DNA of 64,000 bases from an uncultured Pseudohongiella sp. (lineage in GTDB: Bacteria; Pseudomonadota; Gammaproteobacteria; Pseudomonadales; Pseudohongiellaceae). Location of the stretch: NCBI GenBank assembly GCA_951812715.1, contig OX638323.1, forward strand, positions 1,116,001 through 1,180,000. Direction: 5' to 3'. Of the stretch, positions 19,418 through 30,356 are shown one piece after another. Every line of letters begins with the position of its first letter. Within the stretch, counting starts at the first letter, position 1. Both the position numbers and the translations under genes were made by a program. The notes beneath the pieces are model-generated. The model was given only the letters and a program-made list of their open reading frames with translations, had not been told where the DNA came from and did not search any database.

Positions 19418-20248
19418 TCAGCGCCGCGCGAGTTTCCCGCCCGCGGCCTGCCCGGCGCCGGCGTTAGCCCGCGCGTCCCCTAGCCTGATGCTAAACTGGT
19501 TGCCATAGCGCAAATCCGCTACTTCGTGCCGCAGCCGCTCGGCTGCCGGCAGCCGGCGATAAAAATCGACATAGCGCTGCAGCCGCTCAACCAGATCCTC
19601 GCTGCCCAGCACGACCTCGGTCACGCCGTTCAGTTGCAGGCGCCAACTGCGCCGCGGGCTGGCGCTCAATCCGCTTAACCGCAGGCCGGCCGGATACAGG
19701 ATCTGGTTCAGCCGTTGGTACTGCCGCATTACCTCGAAATGCGCATCCGCCGGGCCGCTCAAGCGCGGCAAGGACTGGTCGATCTCGGCGAAATCGGAAC
19801 TGACGACCGTGCCGCGCTGGGTGATTAGTTGCTCGTCGCCCCAGCGGGCTATTATGGTTTCCTCGGTAATGCGCACGCTCAAGGTGTTCGGCCAGCGCCG
19901 CCCCACGGCGGCGGCTTCTACCCAGCGCAAGCCTTCGACCTGCTCCCGCGCCGACTCCAGATCGAACTCGAAAAATCCGGTTCCGGCAAAGGGTTGCAGC
20001 ACTGCCATGATTTCATCCGCCGACAGGCGCCGCAGTTCGCCGTCCAGTTCCACTCGCGTCAGCGGCGGATTGAGCCGCGGCGCGAGCTCGTCCCATTGCC
20101 GATAGAAAAGCAAAATCGCCGCCGCGCCCGAAACCGCGAGCGTCAATAGCAGCAAAACGCGCGGAAACAGCTTGCCGTGGCCAGCTTGCGCCTGAACCTG
20201 CCGCTTGCGGCGCGTATTCGCGACCGCTTTGTCCCGACAGCGCTTCAT
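19418..20248 (-). CDS. ftsQ: Cell division protein FtsQ
   Basis: Bitopic inner-membrane protein bridging early and late division proteins. It has 276 residues: a basic cytoplasmic tail, one membrane helix at about residues 29-49 (FPRVLLLLTLAVSGAAAILL), then a POTRA domain beginning near LTRVELDGELRRLS and the FtsQ beta domain. VEAAAVGRRWPNTLSVRITE is the characteristic POTRA ending. It lies 52 bases downstream of ddl and 15 bases before ftsA. Confidence 0.94.
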   Translation of the reverse strand: MKRCRDKAVANTRRKRQVQAQAGHGKLFPRVLLLLTLAVSGAAAILLFYRQWDELAPRLNPPLTRVELDGELRRLSADEIMAVLQPFAGTGFFEFDLESAREQVEGLRWVEAAAVGRRWPNTLSVRITEETIIARWGDEQLITQRGTVVSSDFAEIDQSLPRLSGPADAHFEVMRQYQRLNQILYPAGLRLSGLSASPRRSWRLQLNGVTEVVLGSEDLVERLQRYVDFYRRLPAAERLRHEVADLRYGNQFSIRLGDARANAGAGQAAGGKLARR

Positions 20249-20300
20249 GGTCTTGGCGCCTGCGCATCGCCGGTCAATATCCGCGCGCCAAGGCTAAGTT

Positions 20301-21245
20301 TCATGACTGTAGCGCCTCCGCCTCGGAGTTCAGAATCTGCGTCATGAGATCGTCGTAGCTCCTGCCCAGGCGGCTGGCCGCCATTGGAATAATGCTATGT
20401 CCGGTCATGCCCGGGACCGTGTTCACTTCCAACAGGAAGAACGTTCCCGCCCGATCTTGCATAAGATCCACCCTGGCCAGCCCTCGGCAGCCGAGACCGC
20501 GATAGGCGTCATGGGCCAGGGTCAACAGTTCCTCGTGCTTGTCCTCCGCAAGTTCCGGCGGACAGATATACTCGGTTTCCCGGTCCTCATACTTCGCCTG
20601 GTAATCAAAAAACCTGCGCCGCGTGCGAAGTTCCACCGCCGGCAGCAGTTCGTCCTGCAATACGCCTACGGAAAACTCCCGACCCTGTATGTATGTCTCG
20701 GCCATTACCGGTGAATCGAAAGCCGCTGCCGCCGAAAACTGGCGTTCGAGTTCAATCGCGCTGTGGACGATGCCCACCCCCAGGCTGGAACCCCCCGCGA
20801 CCGGCTTGACCACGGCCGGACCAAGCTGGGCAATGGCGGCATCCCAGTCGGTGTCCGCGTCGAGGCACATGAACTCGGCGGTGGCGTAACCAAGTTGGCG
20901 CCAGATCAATTTGCTCTTGATCTTGTCCATCGCCAGCGCCGAGGCGAGCACCCCGCTGCCGCTGTAAGGCAGCCCAAGCACTTCGAGCAGACCCTGAATG
21001 GAGCCGTCTTCGCCGCCGCGTCCATGCAACATGACGATCACGAAATCCGCCTGTGCGTCAGCTAGCCGCCCGGCGACATCCCGGCCCGCATCGATAGCGA
21101 TAGACGGCAATTCAAGGCGCCGCAGGCTATTCCAGGCCGCGTTGCCGCTGAGCAGGGATATCTCGCGTTCGGGCGAATCGCCGCCCATCAGCACCGCGAT
21201 CCGGCCCAGCCCAGCAATAGTGTCCGGCAGTTTTCGCTTGCTCAT
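20301..21245 (-). CDS. ddl: D-alanine--D-alanine ligase
   Basis: ATP-grasp enzyme that makes the D-Ala-D-Ala dipeptide added by MurF. It has 314 residues from the ATG at 21245, which overlaps the murC stop as [18 protein letters not shown] opens the protein. [12 protein letters not shown] and [12 protein letters not shown] line the active site. ARVDLM and [13 protein letters not shown] carry the Mg-binding residues. A frame extension upstream of 21245 lies inside murC and is rejected. In this cluster ddl follows murC directly, with no murB. Confidence 0.96.
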   Translation of the reverse strand: MSKRKLPDTIAGLGRIAVLMGGDSPEREISLLSGNAAWNSLRRLELPSIAIDAGRDVAGRLADAQADFVIVMLHGRGGEDGSIQGLLEVLGLPYSGSGVLASALAMDKIKSKLIWRQLGYATAEFMCLDADTDWDAAIAQLGPAVVKPVAGGSSLGVGIVHSAIELERQFSAAAAFDSPVMAETYIQGREFSVGVLQDELLPAVELRTRRRFFDYQAKYEDRETEYICPPELAEDKHEELLTLAHDAYRGLGCRGLARVDLMQDRAGTFFLLEVNTVPGMTGHSIIPMAASRLGRSYDDLMTQILNSEAEALQS

Positions 21246-22690
21246 TCCCCGCTCCCTCCGCTGCCGGCGGCGAAACCCGTTTCCGCCAGTTCCCGAGCCA
21301 GGACGCCGACATTGCCGGCGCCTTGCGTGAGCACGATATCGCCGGGCCGCAGCAGGCCCGCGAGAATTTCGCGCAACTGGCCGTCCTCGGGCACGTAAAT
21401 CGGATCGACCTTGCCTTGCTGTCGGATCGAACCGCAAAGCGATCGCGAATCGGCCCCCGGCAGCGGCTTCTCTCCGGCGCTGTAGACTTCGAGCAGCAAC
21501 AACACATCTACCGCGGCAAGCACAGCGACGAAATCCTCGTACAGATCGCGGGTGCGACTGTAACGGTGAGGCTGAAAGACCATTACCAGGCGGCGATCGG
21601 GCCAGCCCGCCCGCAGCGCGGCAACGGTCACTTCAAGTTCGGTCGGATGATGACCGTAGTCATCGATCAGATTCACGGCGCCGCCGGGAACGGCGAATTC
21701 GCCAAGTTGCTGAAAACGGCGGCCGACGCCGGCGAAGCCGGCGACGCCGGCGCGAATACGCTCGTCGCTGACGCCCTCGTCGCTGGCGACCGCCACCGCG
21801 GCGGTCGCGTTCAAGGCGTTGTGGCGGCCTGGCATTTGCAGTTCCAGAGTCAACGGATCCTGACCGTCGGGCCGATCTACTTCAAATTTGATCCGGTGCC
21901 GATCCTGGCGCAGCCGAGCGATACGGTAATCGGCGCCTTTGCTGAATCCGTAGGTGATTACCGGCCGGGAAATTCGCGGCAGAATTTCGCGCACGGCCGG
22001 ATCGTCGGCGCAAAGCACGGCGAGTCCGTGGAACGGCAGGTTGTGCAGAAAATTAACGAAATATTGCTTCAGATTCTCGAAATCGCCGCCATAAGTGGCC
22101 ATGTGATCGGCGTCGATATTGGTCACTACCGCCACCAGTGGCTGCAAATGCATGAATGACGCATCGCTTTCGTCGGCTTCCGCCACCAGGTAACGGCTTT
22201 CCCCCAGGCGGGCATTGGTTTCGGCGCTGTTCAAGACGCCGCCGATGATGAAAGTAGGATCCAGTCCCGCCTCGGCCAGCACCGAGGCGATCAAACTGGT
22301 GGTCGTGGTTTTGCCATGGGTTCCCGCGACCGCGATGGCATGGCGGTAGCGCATCAATTCAGCCAGCATTTCCGCGCGAGGGATCAGCGGCTTGCCCGCC
22401 TTCTCCGCCGCCAGCAATTCGGCGTTGTCGTTGGGAACGGCGGAGGAATACACCACCACGTCCGCGGCGCTGACATTGCCCGCGGCGTGACCCGCGAACA
22501 CCTTGATGCCCATGTGCGCAAGCCGGGCGGTTACCTTCGAGCAACGCAAATCCGAGCCAGTCACCACATAACCCTGATTAAACAGCACTTCCGCGATGCC
22601 GCACATGCCGGCGCCGCCGATGCCGATAAAATGTATCGTCCTGATCCGGCGCATATCGGGCGGAAACTGGAGCAGGGCGGGATCAGCCAT
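21242..22690 (-). CDS. murC: UDP-N-acetylmuramate--L-alanine ligase
   Basis: Adds L-alanine to UDP-MurNAc, the first amino acid of the stem peptide. The ATG at 22690 gives 482 residues, typical length, and overlaps the murG end by eight bases. It has the Rossmann motif [17 protein letters not shown], the P-loop [10 protein letters not shown] near residue 120, EADESDASF, and DDYGHHPTE with the Mur-ligase histidine. Upstream in-frame codons belong to the murG region and are left out. Confidence 0.96.
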   Translation of the reverse strand: MADPALLQFPPDMRRIRTIHFIGIGGAGMCGIAEVLFNQGYVVTGSDLRCSKVTARLAHMGIKVFAGHAAGNVSAADVVVYSSAVPNDNAELLAAEKAGKPLIPRAEMLAELMRYRHAIAVAGTHGKTTTTSLIASVLAEAGLDPTFIIGGVLNSAETNARLGESRYLVAEADESDASFMHLQPLVAVVTNIDADHMATYGGDFENLKQYFVNFLHNLPFHGLAVLCADDPAVREILPRISRPVITYGFSKGADYRIARLRQDRHRIKFEVDRPDGQDPLTLELQMPGRHNALNATAAVAVASDEGVSDERIRAGVAGFAGVGRRFQQLGEFAVPGGAVNLIDDYGHHPTELEVTVAALRAGWPDRRLVMVFQPHRYSRTRDLYEDFVAVLAAVDVLLLLEVYSAGEKPLPGADSRSLCGSIRQQGKVDPIYVPEDGQLREILAGLLRPGDIVLTQGAGNVGVLARELAETGFAAGSGGSGE

Positions 22691-23780
22691 TCGCCACCTC
22701 CAGGCAGGATTGCGCGACGCGTTCGGCGGCGTCGGTAATCGCCATGCCCATTGCGCGCCGAGACATTTCCGCCAGCCATTCCCGGTTGCCGTCCAGCCGC
22801 AGCAGGACTTCCCGCAGCCGCTCAACCGTCAGCTCGGATTGTTCGATGATTTCCGCCGCCTGCCGGGCCGCGAGCCAGCGCGCATTGAGCAATTGCTGCT
22901 GGTCCTTGTGATGTGGGTAGGGCACGAAGACCGCCGGCAGACCGCAGGCCGCCACTTCGGCGACCGTGCTCGCGCCCGAGCGGCACAGCACCAGGTCGGC
23001 CCAGGCATAGGCGTCGGCGATTTCGCGGATAAAACCCAACAGCCGGTTGGCGCCGGAGAGGTCGACGCCGAGCTGGTGATAGCGCTGCATGGTGGCGGCC
23101 ATGGTGGCGGAACCGCATTGATGCAGCACTTCCGGAGGCTGCCCGCCGGGCCAGGTCGCGATCAGATCGGGAATCAGCACGTTCAGCGCCTGAGCGCCTT
23201 GACTGCCGCCGAGCACCAGCAGGCGCAACGATCCCCGGCGCGGCAGAAAGCGGCGTTCGCGGCCGACTTTGACGATTTCTTCCCGCACGGGATTGCCCGT
23301 GAACCGGACCCTTTCATTGGTGGGAAAAGTCTTGGGAAACGCCTCGAAAATGCGATCGGCCCAGCGGCTGATCACCAGATTGGCGTAGCCGGGAACAGCA
23401 TTCTGTTCATGAATCAGAACCGGGATGCGCAGTAAACGGCCAGCGAGCGCGCCAGGGCCGGACACATAACCGCCCATGCCCAGCAGGCAGTCGGGCCTGA
23501 CCTGGCGCAATATGCGCAGAGCCTGCCACAGCGAGCGCAACAGCATCGACGGCGCGCGCAGGCGCTGGCGAAGACTGCTGCCGCGCAGTCCGGTCGCGGT
23601 TATGGAGTGAAACGGATATCTTTCTTCCCGCAGCAACTTGTTTTCCATGCCGGTCCGGGTGCCGAGCCAATGGATGCTGGCGCCCGCCTGCCGCAATTCC
23701 CGGGCGATGCAGATCGCCGGAAACACATGGCCGCCGGTGCCGGCCGCCATGATCAGAATCACTGGAGCGCGCTTGCTCAA
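22683..23780 (-). CDS. murG: UDP-GlcNAc:undecaprenyl-PP-MurNAc-pentapeptide transferase MurG
   Basis: Peripheral membrane glycosyltransferase that turns lipid I into lipid II. I place the start at TTG 23780. It overlaps the ftsW stop (TTGA), has GGAGG five bases upstream, and gives the expected [20 protein letters not shown] opening (365 residues). An in-frame ATG at 23819 lacks a ribosome site and adds 13 residues. [26 protein letters not shown] and [10 protein letters not shown] are the family motifs. Confidence 0.95.
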   Translation of the reverse strand: MSKRAPVILIMAAGTGGHVFPAICIARELRQAGASIHWLGTRTGMENKLLREERYPFHSITATGLRGSSLRQRLRAPSMLLRSLWQALRILRQVRPDCLLGMGGYVSGPGALAGRLLRIPVLIHEQNAVPGYANLVISRWADRIFEAFPKTFPTNERVRFTGNPVREEIVKVGRERRFLPRRGSLRLLVLGGSQGAQALNVLIPDLIATWPGGQPPEVLHQCGSATMAATMQRYHQLGVDLSGANRLLGFIREIADAYAWADLVLCRSGASTVAEVAACGLPAVFVPYPHHKDQQQLLNARWLAARQAAEIIEQSELTVERLREVLLRLDGNREWLAEMSRRAMGMAITDAAERVAQSCLEVANG

Positions 23781-24973
23781 GGCAGCCTCCGGCGCCGGGC
23801 GCGCGATTCGGCAACGCATTCGGTTTCATATTGAATGCGCAGCAGCAATCCGATGATGCCGCAGCAGACGATCAAGCTGGCGCCGCCATAGCTCATGAAT
23901 GGCAGAGTCAGTCCCTTGGTCGGCAGCAGGCCCATATTGACGCCGATGTTGATCATGGCCTGGCCGGCCAACAGCAAACCTAGCCCCCAGGCCAGATACG
24001 CGGAAAAAAAGCGTTCGCGCAGATGTGCTTCGCGGGCGATAGAGAAGCAGCACCAGACCAGCAGGCAGAATAGCAGCACCACCAGCGCCACCCCGGCCAG
24101 ACCAAGTTCCTCGCCGATAACCGCGAGGATGAAATCATTGTGCGCCTCCGGCAGGAAATCGAGTTTCTGAATACTGTTGCCGAACCCTTCGCCGAACAGA
24201 CCGCCGCGGCCGAAGGCGATTTGCGCCTGACCGAGTTGATAGCCAGCGCCGTAAATGTTTTCCGGCGCCCAGGGATCGAGATATGCGGTCAGCCGCCTGA
24301 CCACGTAGGGCTCGGTATACGCCAGCAAGGCGATTGAACCCGTTGACAGCAGCAACAGCGTCAACACTCGCCAAAGACCGGCGCCGGCCAGAAAGATCAT
24401 GCCCAGCGCGGTCAGCGCGAGGATAACCATGGCGCCGTGATCCGGCTCCATCTGCAACAGAATCACCGCCAGCCCGACCAGCAGCAGCGGCGTCAGGAAT
24501 CCAAGCCAGGTAGTGCGCACCAGCTCCCGCCGCCGGTTCAGATACGAAGCCAGAAAAATCACCATAAGCACTTTAGCGGGCTCCGAAGGCTGCACCGAAA
24601 CGAAGCCGAGATCGATCCAGCGCATGGAGCCGTTCACTTCGCGGCCTATTCCCGGCAGCAGCACGACGATGAGCATGGCATAGGAACCTAGCAACAGCAG
24701 CCAATTGAGCCGGTTCCAGAAATCGATCGGGATCCACATCAGCACCAGCATCACTGCCACGCCCATGCCAGCGAAAATCGACTGCCGCTTAAGGAAAAAG
24801 AGCGGGTCTCCGTGGCGGCTCTGGGCGATTTCCACCGAGGCCGAAGTCATCATCAGCAAGCCGAAGGCGAGTAGCAGCAAGGTTACCAGCAGCAGGGCGC
24901 TCGGCCGAGGCTCGGGAAACGGCGGCGCCGGCCGCGCGCGGGCGCTGGAACCGGCAGCGGCGGCGCCGATCAT
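23777..24973 (-). CDS. ftsW: Septal peptidoglycan polymerase FtsW (SEDS family)
   Basis: Ten-helix membrane glycosyltransferase that polymerises lipid II at the septum with FtsI. It has 398 residues. The conserved DPW and YQLGQAQIAFGRGG segments are present. The catalytic Asp region appears as WIDLGFVSVQPSEPAK and LDFLPEAHNDFI. It overlaps murD by ATGA at the start and murG by TTGA at the end. Its presence between murD and murG matches the standard dcw order. Confidence 0.96.
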   Translation of the reverse strand: MIGAAAAGSSARARPAPPFPEPRPSALLLVTLLLLAFGLLMMTSASVEIAQSRHGDPLFFLKRQSIFAGMGVAVMLVLMWIPIDFWNRLNWLLLLGSYAMLIVVLLPGIGREVNGSMRWIDLGFVSVQPSEPAKVLMVIFLASYLNRRRELVRTTWLGFLTPLLLVGLAVILLQMEPDHGAMVILALTALGMIFLAGAGLWRVLTLLLLSTGSIALLAYTEPYVVRRLTAYLDPWAPENIYGAGYQLGQAQIAFGRGGLFGEGFGNSIQKLDFLPEAHNDFILAVIGEELGLAGVALVVLLFCLLVWCCFSIAREAHLRERFFSAYLAWGLGLLLAGQAMINIGVNMGLLPTKGLTLPFMSYGGASLIVCCGIIGLLLRIQYETECVAESRARRRRLP

Positions 24974-26334
24974 CGCTTGCTCTCCACACAGCGAATGAAT
25001 GCATCGCCGCGCTGCTGAAAGTTATCGAACATGTCAAAGCTGGCGCAGGCCGGCGACAGCAGCACCGCCTCGCCGGGCAGCGCCGCGGCGCTCGCCACAT
25101 CAACAGCCTGTTCCAGGCTAGCGGCAAAACGGACCGGGATTTGCGGCTTCAGGACAGCGGCCATGCGGGCCGCGTCGCGGCCGATCAGGATCGCCTCGCG
25201 CGCGAATTCCCGCATAACCGGGACCAGCGCCGCGAAATCGGCGCCCTTGCCGCTGCCCCCGGCAATCAATAGCAAGCGGCCAGCGCGGGCGGCGCCCAGG
25301 TTGCGCACCGCCGCCGCCGCGGCGCCCACGTTGGTTGCCTTGGAATCGTTGTAATAATCCACGCCGGCTATGTTCGCGACCCATTGGCAGCGATGCGGCA
25401 GACCGGCGAACTCGCCCAGGCCGGCGACGATGTGTTGCCGCGCCACGCCCATTGCAAGAGCCAGCGCCATGGCGGCCAGAGCGTTGGAAACGTTATGGTC
25501 GCCGGGTAGCTTCAATGCCCCGACCGGCAGGTATGGCTCGCTGCCCAGCGCCAGCCAGCGTTCTCCCCGATGCTGCCGCAATCCAGCCTGGTCCGGCGCC
25601 GGCGCGTCCAGTCCATAGCTGATAATCGAAGCATCGCCCGGACTCGGCGGCCGGCTGAACGGCTCGTCGCGATTCAGGACGATCTGGCGGCAGCCGCGGA
25701 AAATGCGCTGTTTGGCGCGGGCGTAGTCCTCCAGGCTGTCGTAGCGGTCCAGATGGTCGGCGCTGAGGTTTAGGATGAGCGCGATTTCGGCGTTCAATTG
25801 GCGAGTGGTTTCGAGTTGGAAGCTGGAAATCTCAAGCAGATACCAGTCTTTTTCGTCTTCTTCAAGCAATTCCAGCGCTGGACAGAAATGGCGGCCGTCG
25901 AGATTGCCGCCGAGACCGTAGTTTACGGCGGCGGCATCGAGAATCTGGGCCAGCATGGCCGCCACCGTGCTTTTGCCGTTGGAGCCGGTGATGGCCACTA
26001 TGGGACCGCGCGCCTCGCGCGAGAAAATATCGATATCGCCGGTTACCGGCACGCCAGCCTCGACCGCGGCCGTCAGCGCCGGGGTACGCAGATCGATGCC
26101 GGGACTAACCACGAGTTCACGCGCGTCAAGCAGCCGGTCGCCGCGAAAATCCCCCAGTTCGACTTCCAGGTCCGGCTTCAGATTTTCCAGATCAGCCAGC
26201 CGCGGCGGCCGCGCGCGGCTGTCGACCACGCGGAATTCGAGCTCCCGCCTCATGAAATAGCGCGCGCAGGAATAACCGGTATCGCCGAGACCGACGATGA
26301 CCCTGGCCGGATTTCGCCTGGAACCGCCAAGCAT
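24970..26334 (-). CDS. murD: UDP-N-acetylmuramoyl-L-alanine--D-glutamate ligase
   Basis: Adds D-glutamate to the stem peptide. It has 454 residues. GLGDTGYSCARYF begins the UDP-binding domain, AITGSNGKSTV is the ATP P-loop near residue 115, and ISSFQLE and NDSKATN are specific to MurD. The loop that is usually GNIG reads GGNLDG here, a mild departure. It begins 16 bases downstream of mraY and overlaps ftsW by four bases. Confidence 0.95.
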   Translation of the reverse strand: MLGGSRRNPARVIVGLGDTGYSCARYFMRRELEFRVVDSRARPPRLADLENLKPDLEVELGDFRGDRLLDARELVVSPGIDLRTPALTAAVEAGVPVTGDIDIFSREARGPIVAITGSNGKSTVAAMLAQILDAAAVNYGLGGNLDGRHFCPALELLEEDEKDWYLLEISSFQLETTRQLNAEIALILNLSADHLDRYDSLEDYARAKQRIFRGCRQIVLNRDEPFSRPPSPGDASIISYGLDAPAPDQAGLRQHRGERWLALGSEPYLPVGALKLPGDHNVSNALAAMALALAMGVARQHIVAGLGEFAGLPHRCQWVANIAGVDYYNDSKATNVGAAAAAVRNLGAARAGRLLLIAGGSGKGADFAALVPVMREFAREAILIGRDAARMAAVLKPQIPVRFAASLEQAVDVASAAALPGEAVLLSPACASFDMFDNFQQRGDAFIRCVESKR

Positions 26335-26350
26335 TGCTTTCTCCGTCGCC

Positions 26351-27433
26351 TCAGCGCAGTTTCAGCGTTACCAGTCCAAACAGGACCAGCATCAGCGTAA
26401 TAATCCAGAAGCGCACGATCACTCGCGGCTCGGGCCATCCTTTCAGTTCGAAATGATGGTGCAGCGGCGCCATGCGAAAGATACGCCTGCCGGTCAGCTT
26501 GAAAGAGGCAACCTGGATGATTACCGAAGCCGTCTCCACCACGAATACTCCGCCCATGATAAAGAGCACGATTTCATGGCGGGAGACGATCGCCATGACG
26601 CCGAGCGCCGCGCCGAGGGCGAGCGCGCCGATATCGCCCATGAACACCTGCGCCGGATAAGTGTTGAACCATAGAAAGCCGAGACCGGCGCCGAGCAGCG
26701 CTCCGGCGAAGATCGAAATCTCGCCCGAACCCGAGATATAGGGAATGTTGAGATAGGCGGAAAATTCGCTATGGCCGGCAAGATAGGCGATTACGCCCAG
26801 CGCGCCGCCGACCATCACCGTGGGCAGAATGGCAAGCCCGTCGAGACCGTCGGTGAGATTTACCGCATTACTGAAGCCAACGATCATGAAATAGCTGATG
26901 ACGATGTAGACGATGCCGAGGTTGAGCGCCACATCCTTGAAGAAAGGCACGATGTATTCCAGTTCGATACCGCCGGGAGCGGTGAAATAGAGCACTAACG
27001 CGCCAGCCAGGCCGAACACCGATTGCCAGAAATACTTCCAGCGGGCGGACAAGCCGCGCGGATCGCGTTTGATCAGTTTGCGGTAGTCGTCGACCCAGCC
27101 CACGGCGCCGAACAGCAAGGTCACCGCAAGCACGATCCAGACATAATGATTATTCCAGTCCGACCACAAAACCGTGCTGATGGTAATGCTGAGCAGGATC
27201 AGCGCGCCGCCCATGGTTGGCGTGCCGGCTTTCTCGAAATGCGTCTGGGGCCCGTCCGCGCGCACCACCTGACCCACCTGGGCCACGTTCAGGCGTTCGA
27301 TGATGACAGGGCCGAAAATCAGCGAAACCACCAGCGCGGTAATGACGCTGAATGCGGCGCGCACGGTAATGTATTGCAAGACCGAGAAACTGCTGTCGAG
27401 CAGAATCAGGTAATCGGATAACCAGTAAATCAT
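26351..27433 (-). CDS. mraY: Phospho-MurNAc-pentapeptide translocase MraY
   Basis: Ten-helix membrane enzyme that joins UDP-MurNAc-pentapeptide to undecaprenyl phosphate, making lipid I. The 360-residue length equals E. coli Mra[16 protein letters not shown] (aspartates near residue 115), [14 protein letters not shown] and the histidine-rich [11 protein letters not shown] loop are all present. Its ATG shares one base with the murF stop (TGATG), which fits coupled translation. Confidence 0.97.
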   Translation of the reverse strand: MIYWLSDYLILLDSSFSVLQYITVRAAFSVITALVVSLIFGPVIIERLNVAQVGQVVRADGPQTHFEKAGTPTMGGALILLSITISTVLWSDWNNHYVWIVLAVTLLFGAVGWVDDYRKLIKRDPRGLSARWKYFWQSVFGLAGALVLYFTAPGGIELEYIVPFFKDVALNLGIVYIVISYFMIVGFSNAVNLTDGLDGLAILPTVMVGGALGVIAYLAGHSEFSAYLNIPYISGSGEISIFAGALLGAGLGFLWFNTYPAQVFMGDIGALALGAALGVMAIVSRHEIVLFIMGGVFVVETASVIIQVASFKLTGRRIFRMAPLHHHFELKGWPEPRVIVRFWIITLMLVLFGLVTLKLR

Positions 27434-28800
27434 CAGCTTGTTCCTCTTTCCCGCAGCGCCGTGGCCACTTCGTCCATGCGTGCGCCCCGCGAACCTTTAA
27501 CGAGAATGACGCGATTCGGCGCCAGAGCGCCGGGCCCAGTCTCGAACAGGGCCTCGATCAGTTCGCGCCGAGTGGCGAAATGCCGGCCATTTTCGCCGAA
27601 TCCCTTGATCATATGACGGCAGAGTTCGCCGACAGCCCATAGTTGCTTGACGCCACACCCGGCCGCGTACCGGCCCACCTCATGATGCATGGCTTCCGCG
27701 CGGTCGCCGAGTTCCAGCATATCGCCGGCGACCAGCATGGCTGGTCCGGGCAGTTGCGCGAGTAGTTCGATGGCGGCGCGAAACGATCCGGGCCCGGCAT
27801 TGTAACTGTCGTCGATGATGCGAACGCCGTCACGTCGAAGCGCCGGGAACAGCCTTCCCGGCGCCGGCGCGGTCGCCTCCAGACCTTGCCGAACCGCGTC
27901 CGGTCCGGCGCCGGCTTCGAATGCGGCCGCCGCCGCCGCTACGGCATTGGCGATATTATGCTCGCCGAGCAATTGCAGGCGGACGCGGGTTTGCCCATGG
28001 GGGCCGGCCAGCACGAAAGCGGGTTGGCCGCTATCGTTCAACGTGATGCCGGCGGCGAAATAATCCGACTGGCCCGGCACTTCGCGCAAGCTGAACTGCC
28101 GCCGGCGGAACGCGGCGCCGCGGCGGCGCCATTGATCGACATTTGGATCGGCCGCGTTCAACAACAGCAGGCCGTCCGGCCGCAGTCCCGCAATGATCTC
28201 GCCCTTGGCCCGGACCACCCCCGGCAAGCCGCCGAAGCCTTCGGTATGGGCCATGGAAGCATTGGTGATCAGCGCGATATCGGGCCACGCCGCTGCCGCG
28301 CTGAAAGCGATTTCCCCGGCTCGATTGGCGCCCATCTCGATGACCGCGAAGCGATCTTCGGCCTTGAGCCGCAGCAGGGTCAGCGGCACGCCGACGGTGT
28401 TGTTCAGATTGGCGCGGGTCGCGAGGCAGCCGCCTTCCTGGGACAGGATGGCGTGAAGCATCTCCTTGACCGTGGTCTTGCCTTGACTGCCGGTAACCGC
28501 AAGCACTTTCGCGGTTGACCGTTCGCGGTTGACGCGCGCGATCCGCGCCAGCGCCGAACCGGTGTCAGCGACGCGCAACTGCGGCAAGTCTACCGCGGCA
28601 AGCCGGCTGACCACGGCGCCCGCGGCGCCGCGCCGGCGCGCCTCGGGCAGGAACTCGTTGCCATCGAAATTCTCGCCCCGAAGCGCCAGAAACAATTCAC
28701 CCGCGCGCAAGCTGCGGGTATCGGTAGACACCGCGTCAAAGCTGACGTTGCGGCCGGTCAGTTCGCCGTCCAGTTCCGCCGCCAGTGCGTCAAGCATCAT
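27433..28800 (-). CDS. murF: UDP-N-acetylmuramoyl-tripeptide--D-alanyl-D-alanine ligase
   Basis: Adds the D-Ala-D-Ala dipeptide to finish the pentapeptide. About 455 residues. [17 protein letters not shown] is the UDP-binding region, [14 protein letters not shown] the P-loop, and [11 protein letters not shown] and [11 protein letters not shown] the C-terminal motifs. Start choice is uncertain. ATG at 28800 (taken here) is followed by a second ATG at 28797, while TTG at 28812 would overlap the murE stop as TTGA, the arrangement used by murG. The difference is only four residues. Confidence 0.95.
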   Translation of the reverse strand: MMLDALAAELDGELTGRNVSFDAVSTDTRSLRAGELFLALRGENFDGNEFLPEARRRGAAGAVVSRLAAVDLPQLRVADTGSALARIARVNRERSTAKVLAVTGSQGKTTVKEMLHAILSQEGGCLATRANLNNTVGVPLTLLRLKAEDRFAVIEMGANRAGEIAFSAAAAWPDIALITNASMAHTEGFGGLPGVVRAKGEIIAGLRPDGLLLLNAADPNVDQWRRRGAAFRRRQFSLREVPGQSDYFAAGITLNDSGQPAFVLAGPHGQTRVRLQLLGEHNIANAVAAAAAAFEAGAGPDAVRQGLEATAPAPGRLFPALRRDGVRIIDDSYNAGPGSFRAAIELLAQLPGPAMLVAGDMLELGDRAEAMHHEVGRYAAGCGVKQLWAVGELCRHMIKGFGENGRHFATRRELIEALFETGPGALAPNRVILVKGSRGARMDEVATALRERGTS

Positions 28801-28808
28801 ACCGCCTA

Positions 28809-30356
28809 TCAAGATCCTGATCCCGCCAGTTCCGACGCGCGCCTGATCAGGGCCTGCCGCGCCACGCCAGCATCGCTGAAATGGCGCCGCCTGGCGCCGA
28901 TCTGCTGATATTCCTCGTGCCCCTTGCCGGCGATGAGCACTACATCGCCCGGCTCGGCCTGGGCGATGGCATGAGCGATCGCCCGTTCGCGGTCCCGCTC
29001 GACATGGACCGTCCCGGGCGCCGCCATGCCACTGAGAATCTGATTCACGATCGAATCACCGTCTTCCAACCTGGGATTATCATCCGTGATCACCGTATGA
29101 TCCGCCAGTTTTTCGGCCAGGGCGCCCATGATCGGCCGCTTGCCCTTGTCCCGGTTGCCGCCGCAGCCGAACACGCACCACAGCCGCTCGGTGAAATGTT
29201 CGCGCAAGGCCGCCAGCGCGCCTTGGAGCCCGTCCGGCGTATGGGAATAATCCACTACTACGGTTACATCATCGCTTCCGCCCCATACTTCCATGCGGCC
29301 GTCAACGGCTTGCAGGCCGGAAACGAGTTCGCAAATGCGTTCGATATCGAGATCGCCGAGCCGCGCGCGGCAGGCCAGCAAGGCGCCCACTACCGCAAGA
29401 ATATTGCTGACGTTAAATCTGCCGAGCAGCTTGCAATCAATCGATCCGGAGCCTGCCGGAGTATGAATTTCCGCGCGAAAGCCCCGATGCGTCACGGCGA
29501 CTTCTTCGGCCCGGATCGTCGCCTGGCGATTGCCGATGCCATAGGTCGTCACTTCCAGTTTCGATCGCAGATCGTTGACCATGCGGATGCCGTAGGGATC
29601 GTCGAGGTTGACGATGGCGTGACGCAGTCCGGCGCCGGAAAACAGTCTGCGCTTGCTCGCGCCGTAGTCCTCCATGCTGTCGTGATAATCGAGATGGTCC
29701 CGGGTCAGATTGGTGAAGATAGCAATTTCGAAACGCACGCCTTGCGCCCGCCACTGATGCAGTCCCACCGAGGAGACTTCCATCGCCACGGTGTCCAGCC
29801 CGGCCGCGGCCATTTCCGCCAGCGCCTTCTGCGTGAAGACGGCGTCCGGCGTGGTCAGCGCGCATTCCGCGAGTTGGTCGGGAACGCCATAGCCCAGCGT
29901 GCCTATCACTCCCGCTGGACTGCCGGCCGCGGCCAGCAGCCGCGCGATGTATTGGGAACAGGTGGTCTTTCCATTCGTGCCGGTGATGCCGATGACCGAC
30001 ATGCGCGTGGATGGATCCCGATAGAAGCGGCCAGCGATTTCACTCGACTTCGCCATCAGATGATCGACCGCGATCACCGGCGTCTTGCCGAGCTGGCGCA
30101 CGCCCCGCCAATCCCGTCCGGATTCGGCCAGCACCGCGGCCGCGCCCCGGCTGACCGCGGCGCCGATGAAATCGCGCGCATCATGGGTGTGCCCGAAAGT
30201 CGCCAGAAACAGATCGCCGGGCCGCACTTGACGGCTGTCGAGTTGTATTCCGCTTACTTCGATCGCGAACTCGTTTTCCCGGCCCTGACAGTCCGCCAAT
30301 CCGTGAATCAGATCGAGCAAGCTGGTATTGAAGGGCGTTGGCTGGGGGGCGTTCAT
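28809..30356 (-). CDS. murE: UDP-MurNAc-L-alanyl-D-glutamate--meso-diaminopimelate ligase
   Basis: Adds the third stem residue. It has 515 residues with the P-loop GITGTNGKTTCSQ near residue 125. The DDNPR motif near residue 430 binds meso-diaminopimelate, so the organism has DAP-type peptidoglycan. DYSHTPDGL is the ligase histidine region. The start overlaps the ftsI stop (ATGA). The fold order (N-terminal UMP-binding, central ATPase, C-terminal ligase domain) is complete. Confidence 0.96.
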   Translation of the reverse strand: MNAPQPTPFNTSLLDLIHGLADCQGRENEFAIEVSGIQLDSRQVRPGDLFLATFGHTHDARDFIGAAVSRGAAAVLAESGRDWRGVRQLGKTPVIAVDHLMAKSSEIAGRFYRDPSTRMSVIGITGTNGKTTCSQYIARLLAAAGSPAGVIGTLGYGVPDQLAECALTTPDAVFTQKALAEMAAAGLDTVAMEVSSVGLHQWRAQGVRFEIAIFTNLTRDHLDYHDSMEDYGASKRRLFSGAGLRHAIVNLDDPYGIRMVNDLRSKLEVTTYGIGNRQATIRAEEVAVTHRGFRAEIHTPAGSGSIDCKLLGRFNVSNILAVVGALLACRARLGDLDIERICELVSGLQAVDGRMEVWGGSDDVTVVVDYSHTPDGLQGALAALREHFTERLWCVFGCGGNRDKGKRPIMGALAEKLADHTVITDDNPRLEDGDSIVNQILSGMAAPGTVHVERDRERAIAHAIAQAEPGDVVLIAGKGHEEYQQIGARRRHFSDAGVARQALIRRASELAGSGS